Assembly: GCA_965240325.2 (NCBI GenBank)
Contig: OZ251228.1
Span: 744,001-808,000, forward strand
Direction: 5' to 3'
Source: Rebecca billardiae RCC1528
Lineage: Eukaryota; Haptophyta
DNA: 64,000 bases
Every line of letters starts with the position of its first letter. The stretch's first letter is position 1. The notes beneath the pieces were generated by a model, which was given only the letters and a program-made list of their open reading frames with translations, searched no databases and was not told where the DNA came from. The translations under genes and the position numbers were made by a program. This document shows, piece by piece, positions 55,265-64,000 of this stretch.

Positions 55265-56893
55265 ATGTTGCGCCACTTCACGCGGCCGCTCTCGACGGGT
55301 GGTGGGAAGGAGAAGATCGCGATGATCGGCTCTGGGAACTTTGGGACGGCGCTTGTCCGGCTGCTCGGGCGCAACGCCGCGCGCCACGACATCTTTGACA
55401 ATGAGGTCAAGATGTACGTGTACGAGGAGCAGGTGGACGGCCGGCCGCTCACGCAGATCATCAACGAGAAGCACTGCAACGTCAAGTACCTGCCAAACGG
55501 TCCGCTCCCCGAGAACGTCGTCGCCGTGCCCGACCTCGCCGAGGCGGCAAAGGACGCGACGATGATCGTCTTCTGCACACCGCACCAGTTCCTCAAGCCG
55601 ATGATTGCGACGGTGAAGCCAGTGCTCGCGCCCGGGTACAAGGCGCTCTCGGCCGTAAAGGGCATCGACTTCGACGACAAGGGCATCGTCTTGATCTCGG
55701 ACATGATCCGCGAGCAGCTCGGCTGCGACACGTCGGTGTTGATGGGCGCCAACGTGGCGAACGAGATGGCCACCGACCAGGTGCGCGATGGCTCGCGCCC
55801 GCCGCCGAGCGCGCGCAGCCCGCGGGAGCGGAGGCTCACCCGCCGGGCCGAACCCGCCATCCACGCCCGCGCCGCCGCGCGCAGTTCTGTGAGACCACCA
55901 TCGGCTACTCGGACGTGAAGAACGGCGAGCTCTTCAAGCTCGCGTTCCATGACCCATCGTTCAACGTCGGTCTCGTCAACGACACCGTCGGCGTCGAGCT
56001 GTGCGGTGTGTGGGCGGCCCTCGCGCGCGCGAGCCGGGGGGGGGGTCGGGGAATAGCCCGGCCGCGCCGCCGCGCGCGGCCTCGCCGCGCGCGCTCGCCG
56101 CATGACGCACGCGCCGCCGTCGGCGCGCCCGGCGCGCGCAGGCGCGCTCAAGAACATCGTCGCGATCGGCGCGGGCTTCTGCGACGGCCTCAAGTACGGC
56201 GGCAACACCAAGGCCGCGATCATCCGCATCGGGCTGAAGGAGATGAAGAGCTTCTGCAACACCTTCTACTCGGGCATCCAGGTGCGCCCCCGCGCGCGAG
56301 GAGGATGGGCGGTGGCGCGGCGCGCTCGGCGGCACGCGCTCAGCTGGCATGCTCGCCGCGCCCCCGCCGCGCCGCGCGCGCGCCCGCGTGCGCGCCGCGC
56401 TGTGCGACACGCAGGACGACACGTTCCTGGAGTCGTGCGGCGTGGCCGACCTGATCACCACGTGCTTCGGCGGGCGCAATCGCAAGTGCGCGGAGGCCTA
56501 CGCCGCGTCCGGCGGCAAGCGCACATTCGATGACATCGAGCAGGTGCGCCCAGCGCGCGTGCGCGCTCTCAACGTTGGCGCGCGGCGCACGCGCGAGCGC
56601 TTGCGCGTCCGTGTCAGCTGTGGCACTCGCATCGAGCACTCGCACCGTGCTGCTGTGCGGAGCGCAGCTTGCTGACGCGCGCGCGCGTGCGCCCGCGGCG
56701 CGAAACGCGCGTGCTGCGCGCGCAGGATATCCTCAAGGGCCAGAAGCTGCAGGGCACGCTCACGGCCAAGGAGGTGAACCACGTGCTCAAGATGAAGGGC
56801 ATGGAGGACAAGTTCCCCTTCTTCACGCAGGTGTACAAGATCTCGTACGAGGGCGCGCCGGTCGAGTCGATCACGACGACGCCGTACTACTGA
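55265..56893 (+). CDS. GPD1: NAD-dependent glycerol-3-phosphate dehydrogenase
   Basis: A 357-residue protein in five exons: 55265-55780, 55885-56005, 56142-56281, 56415-56543 and 56726-56893. The enzyme interconverts dihydroxyacetone phosphate and glycerol-3-phosphate. The NAD-binding turn GSGNFGTA starts near residue 22. Other family blocks are [50 protein letters not shown] (catalytic Lys), [34 protein letters not shown] and the C-terminal [15 protein letters not shown]. All junctions are exact against these blocks. Introns are 104-182 bp; the second donor is [20 protein letters not shown] could be a weak mitochondrial or plastid leader. A glycerolipid or osmolyte-glycerol role is expected. 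Confidence 0.93.
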
Positions 56894-58001
56894 GCAGCGG
56901 CAAGGCTGCGCTGCTTGGGCGCGCTGCCAGCGAGCGTTCAACCAGCGGCGGGCTGATCCGGAGACCGGACCGGCAGTCGACCGCCCGACGGTCCGAGTCC
57001 ACGCGGCGCGCCAAATATATTCACTCTTAAAGTAATAATGGGCCGCCACGGCTGATCCTGAGTAGTGATCGGAGTGTGACGACAGTGCGACTCCGCGGAG
57101 GCCGCCGGTGCCCGGACTCGGCGCTGGAGTGCTGGACGACGGTCACGCGGAGTGATGGCGTCAGTCGCGCTGTGCCAAGTCATCTTTAGAGTCCGAGCTA
57201 TAGTACTCATGTGCCGCATAATCGGATCATAACTCATAATGACCGAATAATGCGCCGCAGTGACCGGTACGGTCTGAGTGTCTGACTGACTACGAGCTAG
57301 AGTCGTGACGACTCGGACCGCGAGGGCGTGAGTGACACTGAGTACTACTACTGACTGACAGTGGGCACAGTGGCGTCGGACTGACTGTCTGTGACTGCTA
57401 GTGCTAGAGGGGTCAGAGCCCCACTGGGGGGTGCGTTGCCCAAAATCCAACTTCCTGTCGTCTTGAGATGAGGCTCTCAAACTTGGGGATGTCAATATTC
57501 GCCTGAAATGACCTGGGGTCACGCTGACAAGTTCATTTCTGTTTTGCGAAAAAATGTCACAGCAATACTGGAGATATACGACCTCAATCTCGACGCGATC
57601 TCGACAACATTAGTAGGGGAGATACACGATCTCCAAGGTGATCTCGCTATTCGCACCAGAATCGCACCGTCTGGCGTCTAGATCACATTTTGGCAGTCTG
57701 AAATTGGCACAGGCGGATTCTACACCCTGGAATTAAGCCTAAACGAACTTAGTCTTAAACGGACTCAAACATTAACAGTTACAAACCGAGGAGATATTTC
57801 ATATTTCGAGATTTCGGGAGATTGTGTCGCTCGGGAGTGTAACGGTCGGAGCTCTGACCCCACTATGTGACTGCCGCCGAGACGAGGCGAGAACTTATTT
57901 TATTATATATAGATTATAGGTCGGCGGGCGGCGACATCGACTACGACCTCACCCTCATCCAAGTGCTCCGGAAGGCGCTCGGCCGCGGCGGCATCTGCCG
58001 T
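56894..58001. other. Intergenic, no gene seen
   Basis: 1.1 kb of lower-GC DNA with no recognisable coding region. The upstream part of the SINE-like element adjoins it. Confidence 0.5.
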
Positions 58002-58177
58002 CGCCGCCGCGTGCCCCAGGCCGAGGCGGTGCTCCATCCCGGCCCCGCTCCCGTAGGGGGGCAGGGCTGCGGGTGGCGCACTGTCTGACCTGGACGGAAG
58101 GCGCGGACGCATTCTATGTGTCTGTTGCACTCTGAGCCTGACGCTTGTCCGATGCTGCCACGTCGTTAAATAAATAA

Positions 58178-58223
<46 letters not shown>
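58002..58223 (+). mobile_element. SINE-like dispersed repeat, copy 2, with (TAAA)n(TA)n tail
   Basis: Homologous to 34717-34949 from the CGCCGCCGCGTG start to GCTGCCACGTCGTTAAAT. The 3' end continues into TAAATAAATAAATA and a (TA)n run to about 58223. It lacks about 30 bp near the 3' end that copy 1 has. Same orientation as copy 1. Confidence 0.6.
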
Positions 58224-58226
<3 letters not shown>

Positions 58227-58378
58227 TTTATTGGGGCGCCACGCCGCCGTCACGCCGGGCACGCGGCCCGGCGCCGCCGGCCAGTGCCACGCCTGCCACG
58301 GGCTCAACGTCGGGTCAGTCCGAGACGCCGCCACTGGCACTTTGACTTAGCCGCCGCACTCTACTACTCAGACCGAGC

Positions 58379-59647
58379 TCATAACAGCAGTCGGTCGGTA
58401 CTCAGGGCGGGACTGTCACTGTCCGCTGGCGGGATTGGGTGTGGGGCCGGGTCCGCCGGTGCGCCTGGCACCGTGACGGGCACGGTGACGGGTGGTCCAG
58501 TGTCGGGTGGTGGTTCCACTGTTGGCAGCTGCACGGAGGCGGGTTGGGGAGGAGGCATACGCTGCGCAACCTGCCCGCCGCTGCCAGACCCTGCCCCAGA
58601 TCCAGCCGTGACTCGCACGCTCCCAATAGCGAGGCTGGCACTCGGCGCGACCTCGAGCCGCTGGCCAGCTGCCACCCGGCTCGTCGTGTGGAAGGGCTCG
58701 GTGAAGGCCGCCGTGAGCACGCTCACCTTCTTGCTGCCCAGGCCGGGGCAGAGGCTGAGGTCCTCCTCGTCGGCGAGCAGGATGCGGCGCATCGACCCCA
58801 GGTGGGTCGAGAGCGTGAGCACGTCCGCCTTGTTCACGCTCCGGACGGACGTCAGGCACGCGTGCGCGGCGGCCGCGTGGTCGTAGCCGCCGCTCGCCCC
58901 GAAGGCGCGCGCCTGCAGCATGTCAGCTGGCTTGCTCTGGTACGCCTTGAAGGTCTCGAGGTAGCGCGCGGCCTCGAGGGGCGACCACGCGAGCACGACC
59001 GTCGCGCGGTTGGGCAGCAGAGCGCGCGTGAGCTCCACGATCGGCGCCTGGTGGTCGTCGGCGTCGACAAAGACCAGCACGACGCACAGCGTGAACCGCC
59101 CCTGCAGGCCCTCCAGCCGGGACAGGATGTACTTGCGGTGCAGAAGGTGGAAGCGCAGGCTGAGGAAGAGGCACACGGTGGACGGGCCGAGCACGTAGTC
59201 CGCCGCGATCGAGGCGTCGAAGCGCCAGGGCACGTTGCTGATGCACTTGAGCACGGGGTTGCCCTCCTGCCGCCTGCTCACCAAGATCTCCTTGCCGCTC
59301 GATGCTGCCGTGGGCGTGATGGCAGCCGCACCGCCCGCGCCGCTGCCCGCCGCGTCTGGAGGGAGCGACGCGGCAGGCGCCTGGGCCCGCGGGGGCAATG
59401 GCTCGCTACCATACGCCCCACCCGGACCGAAAAGCCGCGTGGCGTCGGCTGGCACGGGCGGAGCCGTGGCCGCCGTGCCGCCATGGCAGGAGTGTCCTTG
59501 CGCGCCGGCATCGGCGCTGCTGACGTCGGCGGCGGCCCTCGGAGTGGGTGTCGACGTCGAAGCCGCGGTCACAGCGCGCCGCTGCGCGAGCAGGTCGATC
59601 TTGGCGGGCTTCGCCTTCAGCTGGTCCCGTGTCGGGATGTTCACCAT
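58379..59647 (-). CDS. ERCC1: ERCC1/RAD10 nucleotide-excision-repair endonuclease subunit
   Basis: A 422-residue single-exon protein from the ATG at 59647 (MVNIPTRDQLKAKPAKIDLL). The central domain is unmistakable: SRRQEGNPVLKCISNVPWRF, DYVLGPSTVCLFLSLRFHLL, HRKYILSRLEGLQGRFTLCV and ATVVLAWSPLEAARYLETFK. It is followed by a helix-hairpin-helix pair including LSLCPGLGSKKV. ERCC1 pairs with XPF to cut 5' of lesions and is itself non-catalytic. A Pro/Gly-rich tail of about 90 residues is unusual. The frame opens at 59653 without an ATG. Confidence 0.93.
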   Translation of the reverse strand: MVNIPTRDQLKAKPAKIDLLAQRRAVTAASTSTPTPRAAADVSSADAGAQGHSCHGGTAATAPPVPADATRLFGPGGAYGSEPLPPRAQAPAASLPPDAAGSGAGGAAAITPTAASSGKEILVSRRQEGNPVLKCISNVPWRFDASIAADYVLGPSTVCLFLSLRFHLLHRKYILSRLEGLQGRFTLCVVLVFVDADDHQAPIVELTRALLPNRATVVLAWSPLEAARYLETFKAYQSKPADMLQARAFGASGGYDHAAAAHACLTSVRSVNKADVLTLSTHLGSMRRILLADEEDLSLCPGLGSKKVSVLTAAFTEPFHTTSRVAAGQRLEVAPSASLAIGSVRVTAGSGAGSGSGGQVAQRMPPPQPASVQLPTVEPPPDTGPPVTVPVTVPGAPADPAPHPIPPADSDSPALSTDRLLL

Positions 59648-59935
59648 CGGCAATCGACGTCGTCGGCAGCGGCGATCGCGTCCGCCGGCAAGGGCTGCTG
59701 GAGTGCTGGCCAGCCCGCGTCCGGCCGGGCGGTGTACAACACTATTGTATACTGGTACTGTACAGTATGTCCATGTCAGTTCGGTACCGGAAGTAGCTAC
59801 CCGATTGTACTACCGACTACCGGATGGTACAGCTAGTAGCTCGCTACCACTGCTACCAGTACATAGCACGCACGACATGTACTAACTAGCTAGTCCGCAA
59901 TTCAGCATTGTGGCCTGCGCCATTACTGTTCATCA
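59648..59935. other. Intergenic with TAC-rich palindromic sequence
   Basis: Contains TACTGGTACTGTACAGTA and later GCTACCAGTAC, which pair weakly. No gene. Confidence 0.4.
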
Positions 59936-61457
59936 TCAGTGCTCATCAGTGGAATTGAGCCCGCACCGCATATACTCGTAGCCAAGTGCATCGGACATGC
60001 ACGCGCATGGCCGCGGATCGGAGGGCAAGCCCGTCAACACGACGACCGGCGGCGGGCATGCCAAAATGGGCGCGGGCTGGCTGATGCAGGCCGCTGTGGT
60101 CACGACCACCTCAAGCACTGCGCTCGGGTCATGGCTTCGGTCGTTCCCTGTGAGCTGGAGCGAGTCCAGACCGTCCGCGTGCGCGTTGAGAGCCCACACG
60201 CCGTCCGCAGCGGGGAGCAAGTAGAGGCGCGCTGCGCCTTTGGAGGTGCCGCCCGCACCAAGCCTCGCGGCGGCGCGTGCGAGCGCGTTGCGCGTCGCAT
60301 TCGCGTGCGGCGTACCTGATCGAACTGCTGCTGGCGCCGCCTGCAGCAGTGGCATGCACAGCGTAGCCGCGTCGGCAAACTCCTTGGCCGAGCGGACGAG
60401 GCGGACCGTTCCCAGCGCTAGGGGCGGCATCGACGTCTGATCGAGGCGGCGCGGTGCGAACTGCGAGCCGCCCCTGCGCTGCCCCGTGCGCCCGCTTGGA
60501 CGGTGCTCCGCGTGCCGCCCGCCGCGTCCAGCATGCGCGAGGATGCAAAGATGATTTGCCACACCCTCGACCATGGAACGTGACAGGCGGAGCTTGCCGG
60601 AGTGCACGTCGAGGACTTTGCCGTACGCTCTTTCGGCTTGGTTGCGCGAGAGGACGCGCGAGCGGCCCGCCCGCACGAATTGCCCCGTGCCCCGAGCGGC
60701 GAACCTGTGGGCAATCATGGCGCGCGGAGGCGAGAGCGCGTGCGTGAGCCAGGTGCAGGCGCGTGCTGCGCCCGCCCGCGCTGGGCAGGCAGCGCACGGT
60801 ACCGCGGCGGCGACGCAGAGCGTGAACGCTTCGAGGCATCGCGCGCGCGCACATCCAGCATCCATAGCCGACGCCCTCAGGGCTGACCCTCGCGATCGAG
60901 CGAGTCACCTCGATGAGCGCCTCCTCAGCTTCGCCGTGGACGTACGGCGAGGATCGGGCCGCGGGCGTGCCCGGCAGCCATCGCAGCCGCATGATCGGAA
61001 GGCGTGATTTCTGAGAGAATTGCTCAAGAGGCGTCAGGCTGAAGCCAGGGCAATGCAGTCGGCTGGCGTTGAAGCCCGCCGTGTCCGGCATGCGCATCCG
61101 AAGCGGCAGCGGGTACGTCACGGCCAGCGAGTAGAAGGCCGTGAACTCACGCACATCGAGCACCCCGACGACGCGGGGATCGCCGCCGTACAGCTGCGTC
61201 ACATAAGCAGCCCAAGGCGCCCACGCACGCTCGTCACTCTCTGGCCCCGGCATCGAGCGCACAAACGCGTCCGCGACTGAGCAGTTGCGCACGAGGTGCA
61301 CGACGCCCATGCCGTCAGCTCTGAGCTCGCTGACGCCGGGCTGCAGGTCGATGACGACGGTTGTCGGTGTGTGGTGGGGCCCGATCACCGTGCTGGGACA
61401 CATGAGCGTGATGAGCGCCCAGAGGGCTGCAGATGTTCGCGGCGCGGCTGCGGCCAT
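59936..61457 (-). CDS. Secreted or luminal protein of unknown function, two exons
   Basis: A 457-residue protein with exons 60853-61457 and 59936-60704. The 148-bp intron (GTGCGC...ACAG, phase 2) joins EGVGYGCWM|FAARGTGQFV, changing frame exactly as needed. The N-terminus is a signal peptide (MAAAAPRTSAALWALITLMC). Conserved-looking parts are PTTVVIDLQPGVSELRADGM, YGGDPRVVGVLDVREFTAFY, YGCWM|FAARGTGQFVRAG and SRNQAERAYGKVLDV. No family is recognised. Both exons make good protein sense and the splice is convincing, so the gene is likely real. Confidence 0.75.
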
Positions 61458-61864
61458 CGTGCGACATGCATGAGTTGTTTCTCGCCGTCCCCGTGCGTCC
61501 GGACCCAGGGCAATATATCTGTAACTAAACAGTCGTCATCAGTCGTGTGTGACTGTGACTCGGACTGCATCACTGCACTACGGTCCTGCGCCTCGCGAAC
61601 GAATCATTACTGCATGCCGATCTCGACTGTCACAATTACGTCCTCGTACGTGAACTCACCATCTCTGCCCAGCCGCCTCGTCTGATGACCGTGCCAATGA
61701 CAATATATTATATAATTAGTGAATAGGTCAGCACGCAGGTTGAACCCGTCCGCGCCGCGACCGGCCGGCGCGCGTCCGGCGGCCCGGCCGCGGACCGCGG
61801 TGGGCGCGCTGCTGGCTGGGCGAGCCGCACGTGCCCGTGGTGATTGGCGGCCAGTGCCAGTGGC
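61458..61864. other. Intergenic, no gene seen
   Basis: About 400 bp between the secreted protein and the kinase; nothing recognisable. Confidence 0.4.
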
Positions 61865-63940
61865 TCAGAAATGGTCGGCGTCGCTCTCTTTCAGACTTGT
61901 GCTGAGAGGGCTCGCGCCCGCGCCCGCGCCCGCGCCCGCGCTCGGGACGAGCGAGCCGCGCGGTTCGCTCGCGCTGTTCATCCAGTCGGAGTCGTCGACG
62001 TCGGCGAACTCCTCAAAGTACTCCTCCCACCTGTTGGGGTCGTACGGCGGCGCGAGCGCCCTGGCCTTGTTGAGCGCCTTCTCCACCTGCGCCCTGCGCA
62101 CGCGCGTCGAGCTCATGCTCGAGCACAGGTCGACGACGGCCGTCTCGGCGCCCTCGGGCGCGAAGGAGTTGTCCGCGTCGGTGCGCAGCGGCGGCACCCA
62201 CGGCGGCGTGGCGCGCGGGTTGCCCGCGGCGCGGTTGGCGATCGCGTCGAGGTCAACGCGGTCGAAGAAGACGTGCGAGCGCACCGCCTCGGGGCCGCCG
62301 CCCTCCGGCGTCGGCGCGCCCAGCCGCGTCTCGTCGTCGAGCACCAGCAGCTTCTTGAGCAGCTCGACCGCGTCCTCCGGCAGCTTGGGCTCGTGCCGCG
62401 TCGGCCAGATCACCTTGCCCGCGATGATGTTGCGCAGGATGTCGACGTCGCTCGCGGAGGGCGGGTAGGCGCACGGCGTGCGCCCGACGAGCAGCTCGAA
62501 GACGAGGCAGCCGAACGACCACCAGTCCGCGGCGAGCCCGTGCCCGCGCTGGTCGCCGCGGCACAGCTCGGGCGCCATGTACTCGAGCGTGCCGATGCGC
62601 GTGCGCGTGCGGCCGCGGCCGCCGCCGCCGACGTGCACGCACGCGCCCCAGTCGGCGAGGCGCGGCCAGCCGGAGCCGTCGATGAGGATGTTCTCCAGCT
62701 TGATGTCACGGTGCGCGATCGCGCGCGAGTGCGCGGCGGAGAGCGCGAGCAGCACCGCGCCCGTGTAGAACGCCGTGTCCGACGGCGGCATCGGCGTGAT
62801 CGCGTCCGCCAGCCGGAAGAGCTCGCCGCCCATGCACGCCTCGGTGATCAGGTAGACGAAGTACTCGTCCGCGGCGACGCCGTGCAGGCGGAGGACGGAG
62901 GGGTGGCCCTCGAGCGCGTACATGCCGTCGCGCTCGCGCTTGAGCCGGCGGATCGCCGCGGACACGCGCTTCGTGTCGCCGCTCGCGGTGAGCATCGCCT
63001 TGGGCACCGCCTTGATCGCGTACAGCATGCGCGTCTTCTCGTGCCGCGCGAGCAGCACGACGCCGAGCGAGCCGCAGCCGAGCGGCCGCAGCATGTCGAC
63101 CTCGCCGAATTTGACGGTGCCGATGGACGGCTCGACGGGGATGCCCGACATGTAGCGCGGCACCGACGGGAACCGCGCGCGCAGCGCGGGCGTCGCGTCC
63201 CGACTCCCCGGCGGGTGGCGGCGCATCCGCGCGGGCGACGCGGCCGTCGAGCCGCCGCCCGCCGCAAAGCTCACGCCCGAGCGCTTGAGCTCCTCGAGCT
63301 CGAGCTCGCGGCGCTGCCTGCGCTGGCGCCGCGCGTTGCGCGGCGACGCGGGCTCGCTCGTCGAGAAGTTCTGCGCCTCCTTCGTCGCCCGGTCCATCAT
63401 CGCGCGCAAGTGCAGCGCGTCCGTGTCGTACGAGCGGTGGCGGCGCCGAGCAGCGCTTCGCTCCTCCGCAAACTCGCCCTCGTCCGGCGGCAGCTTCGCG
63501 GCGCCCGCGCCGAGCGAGCTTTGGGGCGGCGCGTGCGAGGAGGACGAGGAGCCCTTGGACAACGGCTTGCCCGAGCCCGAGCTCATGTGCGCGAACGCGG
63601 GCATGCTGGGGTGCCGTGACCCCGCCGAGAAGAGCGCACGCTCCGTCTCGCGCGCGGCGCGCTCCGCCTGCACGTCGGCGTCGGCCGCGCTCAGCGCCTG
63701 GCGCAGCTCGGCGAGCTCGTAGCGCAGGCGCACGATCTCTTGTTCTTGGGCCGAGCTCGAACTGTCGGTCGAATCGGCGCGCGCCGTCGGCTTACGGGAC
63801 ATGAGGCGCTTCTCCTCGAGTCTTGGCTTGCCCGGGGCCGTGTCCTCGGGCGTCGAGGGCGTGGCGGGCGAGACAGCGGGTGACGAGCGCCGCTGTGGCG
63901 AGACGCTGCGGGGCGCGGGGCGCACGGAGAGCTTATGCAT
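61865..63940 (-). CDS. AGC-like serine/threonine protein kinase with DWG in place of DFG
   Basis: Single-exon 691-residue protein. The N-terminal region is disordered, with a short coiled coil (about 66-102, EQEIVRLRYELAELRQALSA). The kinase domain starts near 280: LGCGSLGVVLLA, YAIKAVPK (Lys), HRDIKLEN (about 409), LADWG (about 428; Trp replaces the usual Phe), EYMAPEL and ADWWSFGCLVFELL. The C-terminal segment YFEEFADVDDSDW resembles the AGC C-tail. PKA/PKG-like kinases are the closest relatives. It should be active, because Asp and Gly of the DFG triplet are kept. No upstream neighbour is visible in the remaining 60 bp. Confidence 0.87.
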   Translation of the reverse strand: MHKLSVRPAPRSVSPQRRSSPAVSPATPSTPEDTAPGKPRLEEKRLMSRKPTARADSTDSSSSAQEQEIVRLRYELAELRQALSAADADVQAERAARETERALFSAGSRHPSMPAFAHMSSGSGKPLSKGSSSSSHAPPQSSLGAGAAKLPPDEGEFAEERSAARRRHRSYDTDALHLRAMMDRATKEAQNFSTSEPASPRNARRQRRQRRELELEELKRSGVSFAAGGGSTAASPARMRRHPPGSRDATPALRARFPSVPRYMSGIPVEPSIGTVKFGEVDMLRPLGCGSLGVVLLARHEKTRMLYAIKAVPKAMLTASGDTKRVSAAIRRLKRERDGMYALEGHPSVLRLHGVAADEYFVYLITEACMGGELFRLADAITPMPPSDTAFYTGAVLLALSAAHSRAIAHRDIKLENILIDGSGWPRLADWGACVHVGGGGRGRTRTRIGTLEYMAPELCRGDQRGHGLAADWWSFGCLVFELLVGRTPCAYPPSASDVDILRNIIAGKVIWPTRHEPKLPEDAVELLKKLLVLDDETRLGAPTPEGGGPEAVRSHVFFDRVDLDAIANRAAGNPRATPPWVPPLRTDADNSFAPEGAETAVVDLCSSMSSTRVRRAQVEKALNKARALAPPYDPNRWEEYFEEFADVDDSDWMNSASEPRGSLVPSAGAGAGAGASPLSTSLKESDADHF

Positions 63941-64000
63941 GCCGGTGATGCGACCGACGATGCTGGAAGCCAGCGAGCGCCGGCGCTCCCCTGGCGACGT

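Overview
This is a very GC-rich nuclear window from a eukaryote, most likely a flagellated, plastid-bearing alga; a haptophyte-type genome is my best guess. The evidence is 21 spliceosomal introns that can be placed by protein continuity, most starting GTGCG and ending GCAG; a RibBA-type riboflavin enzyme with an N-terminal signal-like leader; flagellar genes (kinesin-9, a tubulin-tyrosine-ligase-like enzyme, a Fused/STK36-like kinase); and ordinary eukaryotic genes (RPA32, ERCC1, cytosolic-type glycerol-3-phosphate dehydrogenase). The species is inferred, not proven.

Layout. 0-7 kb: a medium-chain dehydrogenase, a 139-bp palindromic element, a tiny membrane protein, a 1.1-kb fold-back repeat and the 4-exon RibBA gene. 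7-10.6 kb: a decayed DNA transposon with 34-bp terminal inverted repeats. 11-20 kb: an exostosin-type glycosyltransferase and a 2183-residue Fused-like kinase with ARM-like C-terminus. 21-27.6 kb: a tubulin-tyrosine-ligase-like gene head-to-head with a large IQ-motif protein. 28-34.5 kb: a TupA-like ATP-grasp gene with one frame break, two adjoining terminal-inverted-repeat elements, an RCC1/F-box-like gene and a frame-broken gene relic. 35-40 kb: a CHCH protein divergent from RPA32, then a kelch/F-box-like gene. 40-43 kb: repeat-rich DNA with a second copy of the 139-bp element and a young 258-bp tandem duplication. 43-57 kb: a polytopic protein resembling ferric reductases, an unknown protein, a GNAT acetyltransferase, a putative sulfotransferase divergent from a kinesin-9, a DXD glycosyltransferase and a five-exon glycerol-3-phosphate dehydrogenase. 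58-64 kb: ERCC1, an unknown secreted protein and an AGC-like kinase with DWG in place of DFG.

Functional themes. Fused-like kinase, the tubulin modifier and kinesin-9 suggest flagellar assembly or motility. RPA32 and ERCC1 are both nucleotide-excision-repair factors. Two glycosyltransferases, the ATP-grasp and the sulfotransferase candidate point to secretory-pathway glycan work. The spaces between genes are dense in short non-autonomous elements: at least five dispersed or inverted-repeat families occur here, several in more than one copy.

Because stop codons are rare in such GC-rich DNA, long open frames occur on both strands. Genes below were chosen by recognisable domains, splice continuity and amino-acid composition. 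Starts were moved to the first plausible ATG.
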